41,548 nucleotides of DNA from Thermoplasmata archaeon (GTDB lineage: Archaea > Thermoplasmatota > E2 > UBA202 > JdFR-43). A program made the position numbers and the translations under genes. This document shows, piece by piece, positions 1 through 8,121 of the stretch. Every line of letters starts with the position of its first letter. Position 1 is the first letter of the stretch. Below the pieces are notes generated by a model. The model saw only the letters and a list, made by a program, of their open reading frames with translations. It was not told the DNA's origin and did no database searches. The DNA is taken from NCBI GenBank assembly GCA_021162065.1, contig JAGGZK010000062.1, positions 1 to 41,548 of the forward strand, written 5' to 3'.

Positions 1-2
1 CC

Positions 3-236
3 AACTTCGGAAGCTGGCTGGGATGGTATGCCCATGATTTGAATGGATTGCTGCTATGCTACACCCTTGCCATACCCTTCATGCTCTGGCATATTGTTTC
101 TACAATGCTTCTGCTGCCCGTAATGGCGATACCTCTCGAAGGATTGCAGGAACATGGACATGAAATTATAAGCAAAAAAGCTGTGGTATCTCCTCTAATG
201 GCACTGATGACGGTGAGCATAATCTCTCTCCTCTAA
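3..236 (+). CDS. 3' end of a membrane protein gene (5' part outside window)
   Basis: The reading frame is open from the left edge of the window and ends with TAA at 234-236, leaving the last 77 residues. They contain a long hydrophobic stretch (CYTLAIPFMLWHIVSTMLLL) and a second short hydrophobic segment at the very end, so this is the tail of an integral membrane protein. An internal ATG at 39 exists, but the frame continues upstream of it, so a start there is unlikely. I do not recognise the family. A pyrimidine-rich tract follows the stop codon. Confidence 0.6.
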   Translation, partial: NFGSWLGWYAHDLNGLLLCYTLAIPFMLWHIVSTMLLLPVMAIPLEGLQEHGHEIISKKAVVSPLMALMTVSIISLL

Positions 237-264
237 CCTTCTTATTTTCTTCCTTATTTCTTAC
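234..264 (+). terminator. Possible pyrimidine-rich archaeal terminator
   Basis: Right after the stop codon at 236 the + strand is almost pure pyrimidine with several T runs. T-rich tracts are the usual intrinsic termination signal in archaea. No hairpin is obvious. The promoter of trpS follows at about 309-320. Confidence 0.35.
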
Positions 265-342
265 AAAAGGGCAGTTATAGAAAACGATGGATACAGGAGC
301 ATATCAACAAATTTAATTAATCCCTTTCTGTTATCCTGAAGG

Positions 343-1635
343 ATGATCATAGACCCGTGGAGCAGCCAGAATTATGATTATGATAAGTTATTCGACAATT
401 TTGGAATCTCCAGATTCGAGGAGCACTTGTGGAAGGATTTTCCTTCCCCGCCCTTCTTCTTCAAGAGGGGCATCGTCTTTGGCCATCGTGGATTTGATGC
501 CATAAAATACAGCATAAAGAACAGCAGTCCATGGGCTTTGCTCACCGGTTTAATGCCCTCAGGCAAGATGCATTTCGGCCATAAAATAGTGATTGATCAG
601 GCAATATACTATCAGAAACTGGGAGCGGATATAAACATAGCAGTGGCAGACATGGAGGCATATGCCACCAGAGGCTATTCTCTGAAGGAGGCGAGAAAGA
701 TAGCCATTGAAGAATACATCCTGAACTACATAGCCCTCGGATTAAAACCGTGCCGGATATATTTTCAATCGGAGAACCATCATGTCAAGGACATCGCATA
801 TCTCCTCTCAAAGAAATCCAATCTCTCGCAGGTAAATGCCATCTATGGCTTCTCTGGCTCCACCAACATGGCCCATGTGTTTGCTCCATTTATTCAGACA
901 GGAGACATACTTCATGTTCAGCTTGAGGAATATGGTGGCCTGCGCCCCACTCTCGTGCCTGTGGGGGTTGATCAGGATCCTCACATAAGGTTCTGCCGCG
1001 ATCTCGCTTCCGCCAACCGCCTTTACAGCATAATACCGCAGAATGGCAAAATAGGAATTTTTGTGAAGATTGATGAAAACATAAAGGAACTGCTGGATGA
1101 GGCAGAGGAAGTCATAAAGGAAGAAGGAGAGGTGGTGGAGAGAAAGGATGGCTACAAGGCGATATATGCAAAAGTGAATGATCTATATGCTCTGGACAGG
1201 AAACTGGCAGAGGTGGAGAGGAAACATGATGCCTATAGTTTTCTCCTTCCGTCCTCCACATATCATCGCTTCATCTCCGGCCTGGATGGCAACAAAATGT
1301 CCAGCAGCAGGCCCCAGTATGCCCTCTTCCTCACCGATGAAAAGGAACAGATAAAGAAGAAGGTGATGGCGGCGAAGACGGGTGGCAGGATTTCCGCGGA
1401 GGAGCAGAGGAAATATGGGGGAGAGCCTGAAAAATGCATGATATACGAGCTCTTCACCTACGGGATTGTAAAGAATGATGAGGAGTTGAAGGAGATATAT
1501 GAGGATTGCAGGAGCGGAAAGATGCTGTGTGGGCACTGCAAGAAGAAAGCATATGAACTCATAACAGAATTCCTGGATGAATTGAGGGAAAAAAGGGAGC
1601 AGGCAAGGGATGTGATTAACGAATATCTTCCCTGA
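343..1635 (+). CDS. trpS: Tryptophanyl-tRNA synthetase, archaeal type
   Basis: Charges tRNA-Trp with tryptophan in the cytosol. It is a class Ic synthetase of 430 residues, a normal length for archaeal and eukaryotic-type TrpRS. The HIGH-type signature is HFGH at residues 77-80, after GLMPSGKM. The second signature is KMSSS at 318-322, the form expected for class Ic enzymes. The C-terminal part has a CxxC (CGHC) followed by a charged helix. An AT-rich TATA-like element (AATTTAATTAAT, 309-320) lies about 28 bp before the ATG, and a short GGA-type element touches the start. The last 20 bases overlap the 3' end of the convergent Hsp20 gene. Confidence 0.96.
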   Translation: MIIDPWSSQNYDYDKLFDNFGISRFEEHLWKDFPSPPFFFKRGIVFGHRGFDAIKYSIKNSSPWALLTGLMPSGKMHFGHKIVIDQAIYYQKLGADINIAVADMEAYATRGYSLKEARKIAIEEYILNYIALGLKPCRIYFQSENHHVKDIAYLLSKKSNLSQVNAIYGFSGSTNMAHVFAPFIQTGDILHVQLEEYGGLRPTLVPVGVDQDPHIRFCRDLASANRLYSIIPQNGKIGIFVKIDENIKELLDEAEEVIKEEGEVVERKDGYKAIYAKVNDLYALDRKLAEVERKHDAYSFLLPSSTYHRFISGLDGNKMSSSRPQYALFLTDEKEQIKKKVMAAKTGGRISAEEQRKYGGEPEKCMIYELFTYGIVKNDEELKEIYEDCRSGKMLCGHCKKKAYELITEFLDELREKREQARDVINEYLP

Positions 1636-2032
1636 CCTTCTCCAGTTCTATGTCCAGTATGCCATTACGGAAGGTCTTCTTTATTTTCCTCTTCACCTTT
1701 GTGGGGAGAACCACCTCCCTTATCTCATCCCCCATCTTTATCTCAAGCATGTTTCTCCTCAACTTAACCTTTATATCATCCTCCTCGAGTTCCGGCACCT
1801 GGATGGTGATGTAAATCCTTTCATCATCCTCAAAAATATCCTCGTCCTCCTCATAACCTTCCTCAAAATCCTCCTCCTCTCTTTCCATATTTATGGAGAA
1901 CCCGCCGAGAAACGGCTGCATGTTGAAGGCCGTTTTGAATGCATCCTCTATGATTCTTTCCATTTCTCTTACAATGCGCTCAAATTCTTCTGCTTCTTTT
2001 TTCTTTCTCTTTTTATCTTCGTCAAATACCAT
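1616..2032 (-). CDS. Small heat-shock protein, Hsp20 / alpha-crystallin family
   Basis: An ATP-independent holdase chaperone of 138 residues that would bind unfolding proteins in the cytosol. A charged N-terminal arm and a strongly acidic linker (about residues 50-72) precede the alpha-crystallin domain, which ends in the hallmark NGILDIELEK (family form: NGVLxIxxxK). The protein stops a few residues later and lacks the usual C-terminal IxI motif used to assemble oligomers, so its assembly may differ from classical Hsp20. A TATA-like element (ATATTTTAATAC, about 2056-2068) precedes the start. The 3' end overlaps trpS by 20 bp in convergent orientation. Confidence 0.9.
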   Translation of the reverse strand: MVFDEDKKRKKKEAEEFERIVREMERIIEDAFKTAFNMQPFLGGFSINMEREEEDFEEGYEEDEDIFEDDERIYITIQVPELEEDDIKVKLRRNMLEIKMGDEIREVVLPTKVKRKIKKTFRNGILDIELEKVREDIR

Positions 2033-2068
2033 TTCCCAAAAAATAGGAAGGATGTATTAAAATATTTT

Positions 2069-2099
2069 GGAAAAGAAAAGGGAAAAGGAAAAGGGGTGT
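2069..2099 (-). terminator. T-rich terminator after the large surface-protein gene
   Basis: On the minus strand a run of alternating T tracts and C (CCCCTTTTCC type) begins a few bases after the stop codon at 2106. This is a typical archaeal T-rich terminator. It lies just upstream of the TATA element of the hsp20 gene, so termination and initiation signals are packed together. Confidence 0.45.
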
Positions 2100-2105
2100 T
2101 TTGGT

Positions 2106-5100
2106 TTACTTTCTTCTTCTTGCTATGAGAGCCACAAGAGCTATGGCTATGGCAATGCCTATAAAGCCAAATCCTGGGCTCTCTGCTCCCTTCTTAACTT
2201 CCACGGTCTTGGTGGCGCTGTAATAGCCGTCCTTCTGGGCGGTCACGGTTATTGTTCCCTCATCTGTTGGCTTGTATTTTATCTCTCCGTTGGCGTTGGT
2301 TGTTCCTATCGTAACACCATCCACCTTCACAGTTGCGCCCTCCACCGGCTTTCCGCCCTTGGTGGTTATGAGTATTGTCACCTCATTGTCTTTCTCTATC
2401 TCAGAGGACATCACTATCTTCAGGCCAACCCATATGGTTATCTCGCCTGCCTCCTCGCCGCCCACCAGTACCTTTATTGTTCCTGTCTGGAGAGGCACTA
2501 TTCCGAATATCAGTTTGCCGTTCTCATCCGTCTTTCCTACGGGCACAGGATCTGCTCTTGTGGGAGTTATTATCTCCACATCCAGGCCAGCAACTCCCTC
2601 GCCGGTGAGAGGATGCTTCACCTGTATTGTTATCAGATTCTCCTCTGCAAGGAATGCCACCTTCTCGGCCGGCTCAATTATCTCTATCTCCGGTGTCGTT
2701 ATCTCCAGGCTTCCATCGGCATCAACAGCAACGCTTCCCTCTGTCTCTGACATGAACTTGAATGTAACTGTTCCAGTTGCTATGGCCGTAACGTTCTCAA
2801 TGCTTCCTGTTCCGTTTACTATTTTCACCTCTATGCTCTCATTCTCCACATAGGTCTCATAGCTCGCCACTTCCTTTATTCCGTTGATGTAAAGTGTTCC
2901 GTTAACATCCTCACCATTCCATGTTACAGTGAAGGTGAGTGTCATGTTGGTATCGACACCCTTCACCAGCAGACTGGGTGTTACGGTCACCTCAACCTTG
3001 CTCACCTCGAAGGATGGCTCGCTATTCATGTTGTCATGCTTTCTGTCCTGGGTTGTGACATATATGTAGTATGTGCCGGGTTCTGTTTCCACAATATCAA
3101 AGGTATCATTTGCCTTGTCTCCAGTATGGATGGGAGTGAGTGTGTCAACATCGAGATCACCATCATGGAGTTTCTGAAGTTCTGTAGCATTTAATACATA
3201 AAATTCAAAGTTGTCCGCATAGGATTCATTTCCTCTTGTTATATTCACCGTGCATGTTGTCTTCTCACCAGCCATTATGTTTGCCGGAGAGAATGCAACA
3301 TTCAGATCATGGGCGGGCTGTGAGCGTATCTTTGCATATCCATAGAAGGTTTCTCCTCCAGGCGTCTGGAAGACTGCCACCACCATTATGTTTCTGGCAG
3401 CATAATCGGAAGAGATATGGAAGTTGTACACACCTCCCTGTCCCTTGCCTGCTGAGCCGTCTCCGGTAATTGAGCCATTGATCACCTGGCCATCCAGAGC
3501 ATACATTGTTGTGGCATCCTCGTAGTACAGGGTCACCTGAGCGTTGGCTATTATGTTTCCGTAATTATCTGTTACATTAACTGTTATATCCGTGGGTGTA
3601 TCCACTATTATGGTTGCAGGCGTTGCTGTAACAATTCCTCCCTTATTCACTGTAATCGTTTCCCCTGCCACGGCCTCTTTGTCGGGCCATGTGACATTCA
3701 CATAAATCTTTCCGTTTCCATCTGCCGGGAAGACGGTGATGTTCCATATGCCGTCCTTCCAGTACTCATATGCCTCCTTTGGTGGTGTGTAGAGAACATC
3801 TCCCTCCACCTTTATTCTCTCCGTCACGTTCTCCATGTTGTCTCCTATATTGAGATTGCTCTTGTTTCCATAGGTTGTCATATTTCCGCCGAATATCTGT
3901 ATCTGTATCACCTGGCTGTTGTTATCGGGATCAAGAACATTTATCTCCGATGAGGAGAGGAGTTTTGTGTTCACTTCTGGGGCGGCCTGCACCGTATAAT
4001 CTGTCTCGCCCACATATTCCCAGTTTCCGTCTCCTGTGACATCAACCTTCACCTTCATTGTATAGTCGCCTGCATCCCACATGGTGGAGGTAAGATTGAG
4101 GACTTTGCCATCGACGGTAAACATCACCTTTGCCTGGTTGTCCTCTCCCGTGGTATTTACCCATGCATAGAGTTCGCCATCCTTATATATGGATATATTG
4201 TAATCATTGCCCGGGAGAAGCTGTGCTCCATCCTCAGGATATGTTATTTCAAAGGAGATGTACCCAATGTCGAAGCCTCCAACGGCATTGTTGTTGAGGA
4301 GCGTTATATTCGGCTCCACCACATTTACAACCATCACATCATAGCCAAAGGCATTGGGATAGGTTTCATCCCCTATATAAGCGGAGATGTTGTACTCTCC
4401 AGCCCCCTTCTCTCCTATGTTCACATCAAGGAAATGGAATGAGCCATCGGTGCCGGGTGTTGTTGTTGTGAATGAGCCATCCGGATATGTGAGTTTGACA
4501 GTTGCCTGGGTGGCTGCTGCTCCGTTCAGCATTACTGTTCCATCTATGTTCACATATGTTCCTGGCTGCCCGAACTTCACATAATCCGCCTCATTGGGTG
4601 TGGCGTTTACATCAAGGGAAAGAGGAGACACGTCAATGGCTGCAGCATTTGTTGTATCTGCATCCACCTCATCAACAACCCACCACTTTCCGCTCACATC
4701 CAGCAGCACGCTGGACCATCTTATGTATCCGCCCGTCTGTGGGCCCTTTCTCGGTGTATCCTCTCTGGGTGCATAGAGAGCAACGTTGCCCACACCACCC
4801 GTCACCTCTATTGTAACAGTATCATTCCAGTCGGCGGATGTGGGTGTAACACTCAAGCCAGAGGAGGTATTTGCTATGGCAACAGTGAAGTTCTTCATGG
4901 CCTCCTCGGCACCCCACACATCCTTTGAGTAAAATTCCACCAGATGCTTGCCCGGCTCACTTATCACAAATGGATCTGTGTAGGTGTTCCATGCACCACC
5001 ATCTATTCTGTACTTGGTGTCCATCACTCCTATATCATCTGTGGCGGTGAGTGTAACGGTTACGTTTGTCACATACCAGCCCCAGGGCATTTCCTCCTCA

Positions 5101-5615
5101 GCTATGTCATATGTTGTCACTGGAGGAACCATCGCATCGTTGGGCATGCCGGGTGTGCCGCCATCCGGCCCCTCAACCCATTCATCGGCCTCATTAAGCT
5201 CGAGAGAATGATTTGCAGCTGCCTCATCTGAATATGTTACATTTATTACTTCCAATGCGGCTGTGTCATACACGAGGATTGTATCTCCGTCATTATTCAG
5301 TACTGCACCACTGCCATTCACAACCATGTACTCATATGGCCCTATGGTGCCATCCAGAGTGGCAAATGTGTTTCCATCGTCATCCTTCACTGTCCATCCT
5401 GTGACATTCACCTCTTGGTCTCCCATATTATAGAGTTCTATCCATTCGTTTCCTGTCGTCGGGTTGTACATTATCTCCGTCAACACGATGGACGTTCCAT
5501 TGACTGTGCCCGCCTTTACAGTATCATTCTGTGGTAATACAGCGAAAGCGCTCGCTACTATTACAGCCGCTATCAATACACTTCCTAACCTCTTAACTAA
5601 CTTTTTTCCATACAT
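2106..5615 (-). CDS. Large secreted surface protein with lamin-tail domain and PGF-CTERM-like anchor
   Basis: A 1169-residue exported protein, probably part of the cell surface or S-layer. A signal peptide covers about residues 1-36. A lamin-tail (LTD) domain lies at about 40-135 (ILTEIMYNP-like start, NEWIELYN). An Ig-like segment of the OmpL47 type follows (YRIDGGAWNTYTDPF, about 200-240). A long series of beta-sandwich segments rich in N-x-S/T sequons comes next, then a carboxypeptidase-regulatory-like repeat (GGKPVEGATVKVDG) near the end. The last 23 residues are PGFGF, one hydrophobic helix and RRRK, which matches the PGF-CTERM layout used by archaeosortase for trimming and lipid anchoring. 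A GGGGGAT ribosome site precedes the ATG. The function is inferred only from this architecture. Confidence 0.88.
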   Translation of the reverse strand: MYGKKLVKRLGSVLIAAVIVASAFAVLPQNDTVKAGTVNGTSIVLTEIMYNPTTGNEWIELYNMGDQEVNVTGWTVKDDDGNTFATLDGTIGPYEYMVVNGSGAVLNNDGDTILVYDTAALEVINVTYSDEAAANHSLELNEADEWVEGPDGGTPGMPNDAMVPPVTTYDIAEEEMPWGWYVTNVTVTLTATDDIGVMDTKYRIDGGAWNTYTDPFVISEPGKHLVEFYSKDVWGAEEAMKNFTVAIANTSSGLSVTPTSADWNDTVTIEVTGGVGNVALYAPREDTPRKGPQTGGYIRWSSVLLDVSGKWWVVDEVDADTTNAAAIDVSPLSLDVNATPNEADYVKFGQPGTYVNIDGTVMLNGAAATQATVKLTYPDGSFTTTTPGTDGSFHFLDVNIGEKGAGEYNISAYIGDETYPNAFGYDVMVVNVVEPNITLLNNNAVGGFDIGYISFEITYPEDGAQLLPGNDYNISIYKDGELYAWVNTTGEDNQAKVMFTVDGKVLNLTSTMWDAGDYTMKVKVDVTGDGNWEYVGETDYTVQAAPEVNTKLLSSSEINVLDPDNNSQVIQIQIFGGNMTTYGNKSNLNIGDNMENVTERIKVEGDVLYTPPKEAYEYWKDGIWNITVFPADGNGKIYVNVTWPDKEAVAGETITVNKGGIVTATPATIIVDTPTDITVNVTDNYGNIIANAQVTLYYEDATTMYALDGQVINGSITGDGSAGKGQGGVYNFHISSDYAARNIMVVAVFQTPGGETFYGYAKIRSQPAHDLNVAFSPANIMAGEKTTCTVNITRGNESYADNFEFYVLNATELQKLHDGDLDVDTLTPIHTGDKANDTFDIVETEPGTYYIYVTTQDRKHDNMNSEPSFEVSKVEVTVTPSLLVKGVDTNMTLTFTVTWNGEDVNGTLYINGIKEVASYETYVENESIEVKIVNGTGSIENVTAIATGTVTFKFMSETEGSVAVDADGSLEITTPEIEIIEPAEKVAFLAEENLITIQVKHPLTGEGVAGLDVEIITPTRADPVPVGKTDENGKLIFGIVPLQTGTIKVLVGGEEAGEITIWVGLKIVMSSEIEKDNEVTILITTKGGKPVEGATVKVDGVTIGTTNANGEIKYKPTDEGTITVTAQKDGYYSATKTVEVKKGAESPGFGFIGIAIAIALVALIARRRK

Positions 5616-5715
5616 TTTATATCCCCCTTTAATTTTGCCATCTAAAATGCTTACCCTTTTTTAACCTTTTCTTTTTTATCGGCTTCATATTGGGACAAGT
5701 TAAGTATTCCCTTCT

Positions 5716-5728
5716 TTTTTATAAACAT
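5716..5728 (-). promoter_or_regulatory. TATA box of the large surface-protein gene
   Basis: The minus strand reads TTTATAAAAAA here, about 100 bp before the start codon at 5615. A start of transcription about 25 bp further on would leave an untranslated leader of roughly 75 nt. Most other genes in this window appear nearly leaderless, so this mRNA would be an exception, in line with its clear ribosome-binding site. Confidence 0.45.
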
Positions 5729-5762
5729 TTTGATTTTTTCAGGGAAATTTTAAGAGAAGGAG

Positions 5763-6053
5763 CTATGCAGGATACTTTTTGGCATTCTTTTTGATTTTTT
5801 TCATGATCGCGTCTTCCACATGCTTTCCCATATAGTTCATAAAAAGAATGGCATATATCATGATATCCGCCACCTCATCTGCCACCTCCTCTTTATTCTT
5901 TACTTCATCAAAACTCGGATTCTCCCACTGGAAATGCTCCAGGAGTTCCGCCGCCTCTATCGCCATGGAGATGGCAAGATTCTTCGGGGTGTGGTATTTC
6001 CTCCAGTTTCTTTCCTCCGTGAATTTTTCAAGGAGTTCTATTATTTTCTCCAT
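5763..6053 (-). CDS. MazG-like nucleotide pyrophosphohydrolase
   Basis: A 96-residue all-alpha NTP pyrophosphohydrolase of the short MazG-like type, thought to hydrolyse non-canonical nucleoside triphosphates (house-cleaning). The metal-binding acidic pairs are visible as EAAELLEHFQW and, downstream, EEVADEVADIMIY (ExxE and ExxD pattern). Length fits a single-domain member. It is the last gene of the leftward run hypC-hypA-hypD-wHTH, 33 bp behind the wHTH gene, so it may share that transcript although nothing links it to hydrogenase chemistry. Confidence 0.88.
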   Translation of the reverse strand: MEKIIELLEKFTEERNWRKYHTPKNLAISMAIEAAELLEHFQWENPSFDEVKNKEEVADEVADIMIYAILFMNYMGKHVEDAIMKKIKKNAKKYPA

Positions 6054-6086
6054 ACAATATGATATGTATTTTATTTAATAAATCTC

Positions 6087-6407
6087 TCATGCATACATGA
6101 TGTCGTCTTTCCTCTCCTCTTCCTCCTCCGCCCCCTCCCCAGCCTTCATTTTTTTCCTCTTGATAAACTTATACTGCCTCCTTCTCCCCACAAACACGAA
6201 ATCGAATCTCAGAAGGCGGATGAATATTTTATCAGGAAGGCGCTCCATAACAATTACGCCCCTCGATTGAAGTTTGAGAAGTTCCATCTTTGTCTTTTTC
6301 TCCGATACCCCAATTTTCCTGCTCAACTCTTTAAGGGTTATGGGGTAATCCTTCTGGAGTATCTTGATGATTCTCTCCTCCATTGTCCCCTTAACCACTT
6401 CAATCAT
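6087..6407 (-). CDS. Winged-helix transcriptional regulator-like protein
   Basis: A 106-residue protein. Residues about 10-60 form a winged helix-turn-helix (ITLKELSRKIGVSEKKTKMELLKLQSRGVI). They are followed by a basic region and a highly acidic tail (GAEEEEERKDD). It probably binds DNA, but the target is unknown. It starts 3 bp after the hypD stop codon (TGA-TAA-ATG), so it is almost certainly translated from the hyp transcript. That position suggests, without proving, a role in controlling hydrogenase maturation. Confidence 0.72.
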   Translation of the reverse strand: MIEVVKGTMEERIIKILQKDYPITLKELSRKIGVSEKKTKMELLKLQSRGVIVMERLPDKIFIRLLRFDFVFVGRRRQYKFIKRKKMKAGEGAEEEEERKDDIMYA

Positions 6408-6410
6408 TTA

Positions 6411-7478
6411 TCACATAACGTCCTTTCTGTATTTATATTCAATGTTGCATGCCCCCTCATAGGAAACCATGCAGGGGCCAACTGGAGAGGAAGGAATGCA
6501 GGTCTTTCCAAATAAGGGGCATTCAGAGGGGTGCATCAGTCCTCGAAGCACCTCTCCGCATTTACATCCCGGTGGTTCAGGGATATTCTCTATCCCTCCT
6601 ATAATATCCTCATACACCCTTTCCGCATCATATTCGGCAAACTCCTCCCTTATCCTCATTTTCGAGTCAGGTATGACGGGAAAACCCCTCCATTTTATGG
6701 GCGCCGGCTCGAAAACTTTCTCTATCGCCTCCATCGCCTTTCTATTTCCCTCCTCCTTCACCACCCTGATATACTCATTCTCCACCTCATGCCTTCCCTC
6801 CTTAACCTGTCTTGCAATCATGTACACCGCCATGAGTACATCCAGTGGTTCAAATCCTGCCACCACCTGAGGAATGCCATACTTCTCCGATAGCGGCCTA
6901 TACGGCTTTAATCCTATGATGGTCGAGACATGCCCCGGACATATTATTCCATCAAGCTTGATCTCCCCCATGCCGAGCAGGGCGTCCATGGCAGGAGGAA
7001 CATATCTGTGGCAGCTCAGAACCATGAAATTTTCGGGGCGACGGAGCAGGGTTATGGCCGTCGAGGGGGCGGTGGTTTCAAACCCCACACCTATGAATAT
7101 CACTTCCCCATGCTTTGCCATCTTCACCGCATCCTCTATGCCATATACTATCCTAACATCTCCACCCTCTGCCTTCGCCTTCTGGAGGCTCTCGCCGGCG
7201 GCCGGCACCCTCACCATGTCCCCGAAGGTTGCGATTGTATGGCCATTCTTTGCCAGTGTAACCGCCTTCAGAATTTCTGAAGGAGTTGTAACGCACACAG
7301 GGCAGCCGGGCCCCTCTATCACCTCTATGCCATATTCTTTCAGCATCTCGTCTATACCATACTTCACTATCGTATCCTGATGTGTGCCGCATACATGCAT
7401 TATCTTTAATGGAATGTTGATTTTCCGTATCTTTTCCAGTATCTTTTCCGCCATTCCCTTATCTCTCAACTGCATCAT
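6411..7478 (-). CDS. hypD: Hydrogenase maturation factor HypD
   Basis: HypD is the 4Fe-4S scaffold on which, with HypC, the Fe(CN)2CO unit of [NiFe] hydrogenases is built. The chosen start gives 355 residues. CGTH lies at 30-33 and GPGCPVC at 56-62. The C-terminal cluster-binding cysteines are in GCKCGEVLRG, SECPLFGKTC and GPCMVSYEGAC. The frame also has an ATG at 7499, but that would overlap hypA by 41 bases. The ATG at 7478 follows a GGAGATC element and gives the family-like LRDKGMAEKILEKI start. The gene overlaps the end of hypA and is followed after 3 bp by a wHTH gene. Confidence 0.95.
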   Translation of the reverse strand: MMQLRDKGMAEKILEKIRKINIPLKIMHVCGTHQDTIVKYGIDEMLKEYGIEVIEGPGCPVCVTTPSEILKAVTLAKNGHTIATFGDMVRVPAAGESLQKAKAEGGDVRIVYGIEDAVKMAKHGEVIFIGVGFETTAPSTAITLLRRPENFMVLSCHRYVPPAMDALLGMGEIKLDGIICPGHVSTIIGLKPYRPLSEKYGIPQVVAGFEPLDVLMAVYMIARQVKEGRHEVENEYIRVVKEEGNRKAMEAIEKVFEPAPIKWRGFPVIPDSKMRIREEFAEYDAERVYEDIIGGIENIPEPPGCKCGEVLRGLMHPSECPLFGKTCIPSSPVGPCMVSYEGACNIEYKYRKDVM

Positions 7479-7851
7479 TTTCGATCTCCATCTCCACATT
7501 CTTTATGGTGCATTCCCGCCCTCTTACAATATCCACCTCTCCACCGCATTGAGGGCATCTCAGCAGGGGAAAGGAGAGATGAAACTCCTCCTTCATGCCG
7601 TATTTAACACCTCCTTCATATCCGCACGTCCTGCATCTCACCCTCGCCCTTATTTTTTCTATTGAAATCTCCGCCTCCTCCATTATAGTTCCCTCCTTCA
7701 GAATGTCGAAAGCAAACTTCATCTGCTCCTCCCCGAGAAATGTGAGTTCCCCTATCTCAATCTCCACCTTTGTTATCTCCACCGCATTATATTTTTTCGC
7801 CTCCTCCAGTATTGCATTCACAATACCCTGCATGGTGGAGAATTCATGCAT
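7459..7851 (-). CDS. hypA: Hydrogenase nickel incorporation protein HypA
   Basis: A nickel metallochaperone that works with HypB to load nickel into [NiFe] hydrogenase. It has 130 residues. It begins MHE, with the nickel-ligand His2. The zinc site is formed by C73-x2-C76 and C99-x2-C102 (CRTCGYEG, CPQCGG), the standard HypA arrangement. Its ATG lies inside the end of hypC (8-base overlap, ATGCATGA) and its end overlaps the hypD start, so the three genes are translationally coupled. Confidence 0.95.
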   Translation of the reverse strand: MHEFSTMQGIVNAILEEAKKYNAVEITKVEIEIGELTFLGEEQMKFAFDILKEGTIMEEAEISIEKIRARVRCRTCGYEGGVKYGMKEEFHLSFPLLRCPQCGGEVDIVRGRECTIKNVEMEIENDAVER

Positions 7852-8059
7852 TTTCCATTAACTCCTCAAAAATTTTCAGCGTTTCCTTTGCCTCCCTTTC
7901 GTCAAGCACCTGGATGGCGAAGCCAGCATGAACTATAACATACTCCCCTTCCTTAACATCCACCAGGGATATATCCACCTCTCTCCTTATACCTCCATAA
8001 TCCACAACTGCTTTATCTCCCTCTATCCTCTCAACCCTTCCGGGAATGGCAAGGCACAT
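7844..8059 (-). CDS. hypC: Hydrogenase assembly chaperone HypC
   Basis: A 71-residue HypC/HupF family chaperone. It begins MCLAIPG, and Cys2 is the residue that contacts HypD and the hydrogenase large-subunit precursor. It carries the Fe(CN)2CO intermediate between HypD and the apo-enzyme. It is the first gene of the leftward run hypC-hypA-hypD-wHTH-MazG. A TATA box (minus-strand ATTTATATG at about 8080-8087) sits about 25 bp before the ATG and no SD is present, so the mRNA should be leaderless. Confidence 0.95.
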   Translation of the reverse strand: MCLAIPGRVERIEGDKAVVDYGGIRREVDISLVDVKEGEYVIVHAGFAIQVLDEREAKETLKIFEELMENA

Positions 8060-8090
8060 TAAAGGCCATATGGGGGCACATATAAATGTT
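8060..8090 (-). promoter_or_regulatory. Promoter of the hyp gene run
   Basis: The minus strand has a TATA box ATTTATATG at about 8080-8087. The expected transcription start, about 25 bp downstream, falls on or next to the hypC ATG at 8059. This predicts a leaderless hypC-hypA-hypD transcript. Confidence 0.5.
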
Positions 8091-8121
8091 TTGTGCAGTG
8101 GGCCATGGAATTTAAAGAGAT

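Noticed and set aside
2067-2853. Two + strand frames of 227 and 193 codons
   Set aside because: They lie entirely antisense to the 1169-residue surface protein, have low-complexity composition and no promoter; they are shadows of its biased codon use.
2106-5615. CRISPR-like or tandem DNA repeats in the surface-protein gene
   Set aside because: The protein has repeated beta-sandwich domains, but no regularly spaced identical DNA units were seen.
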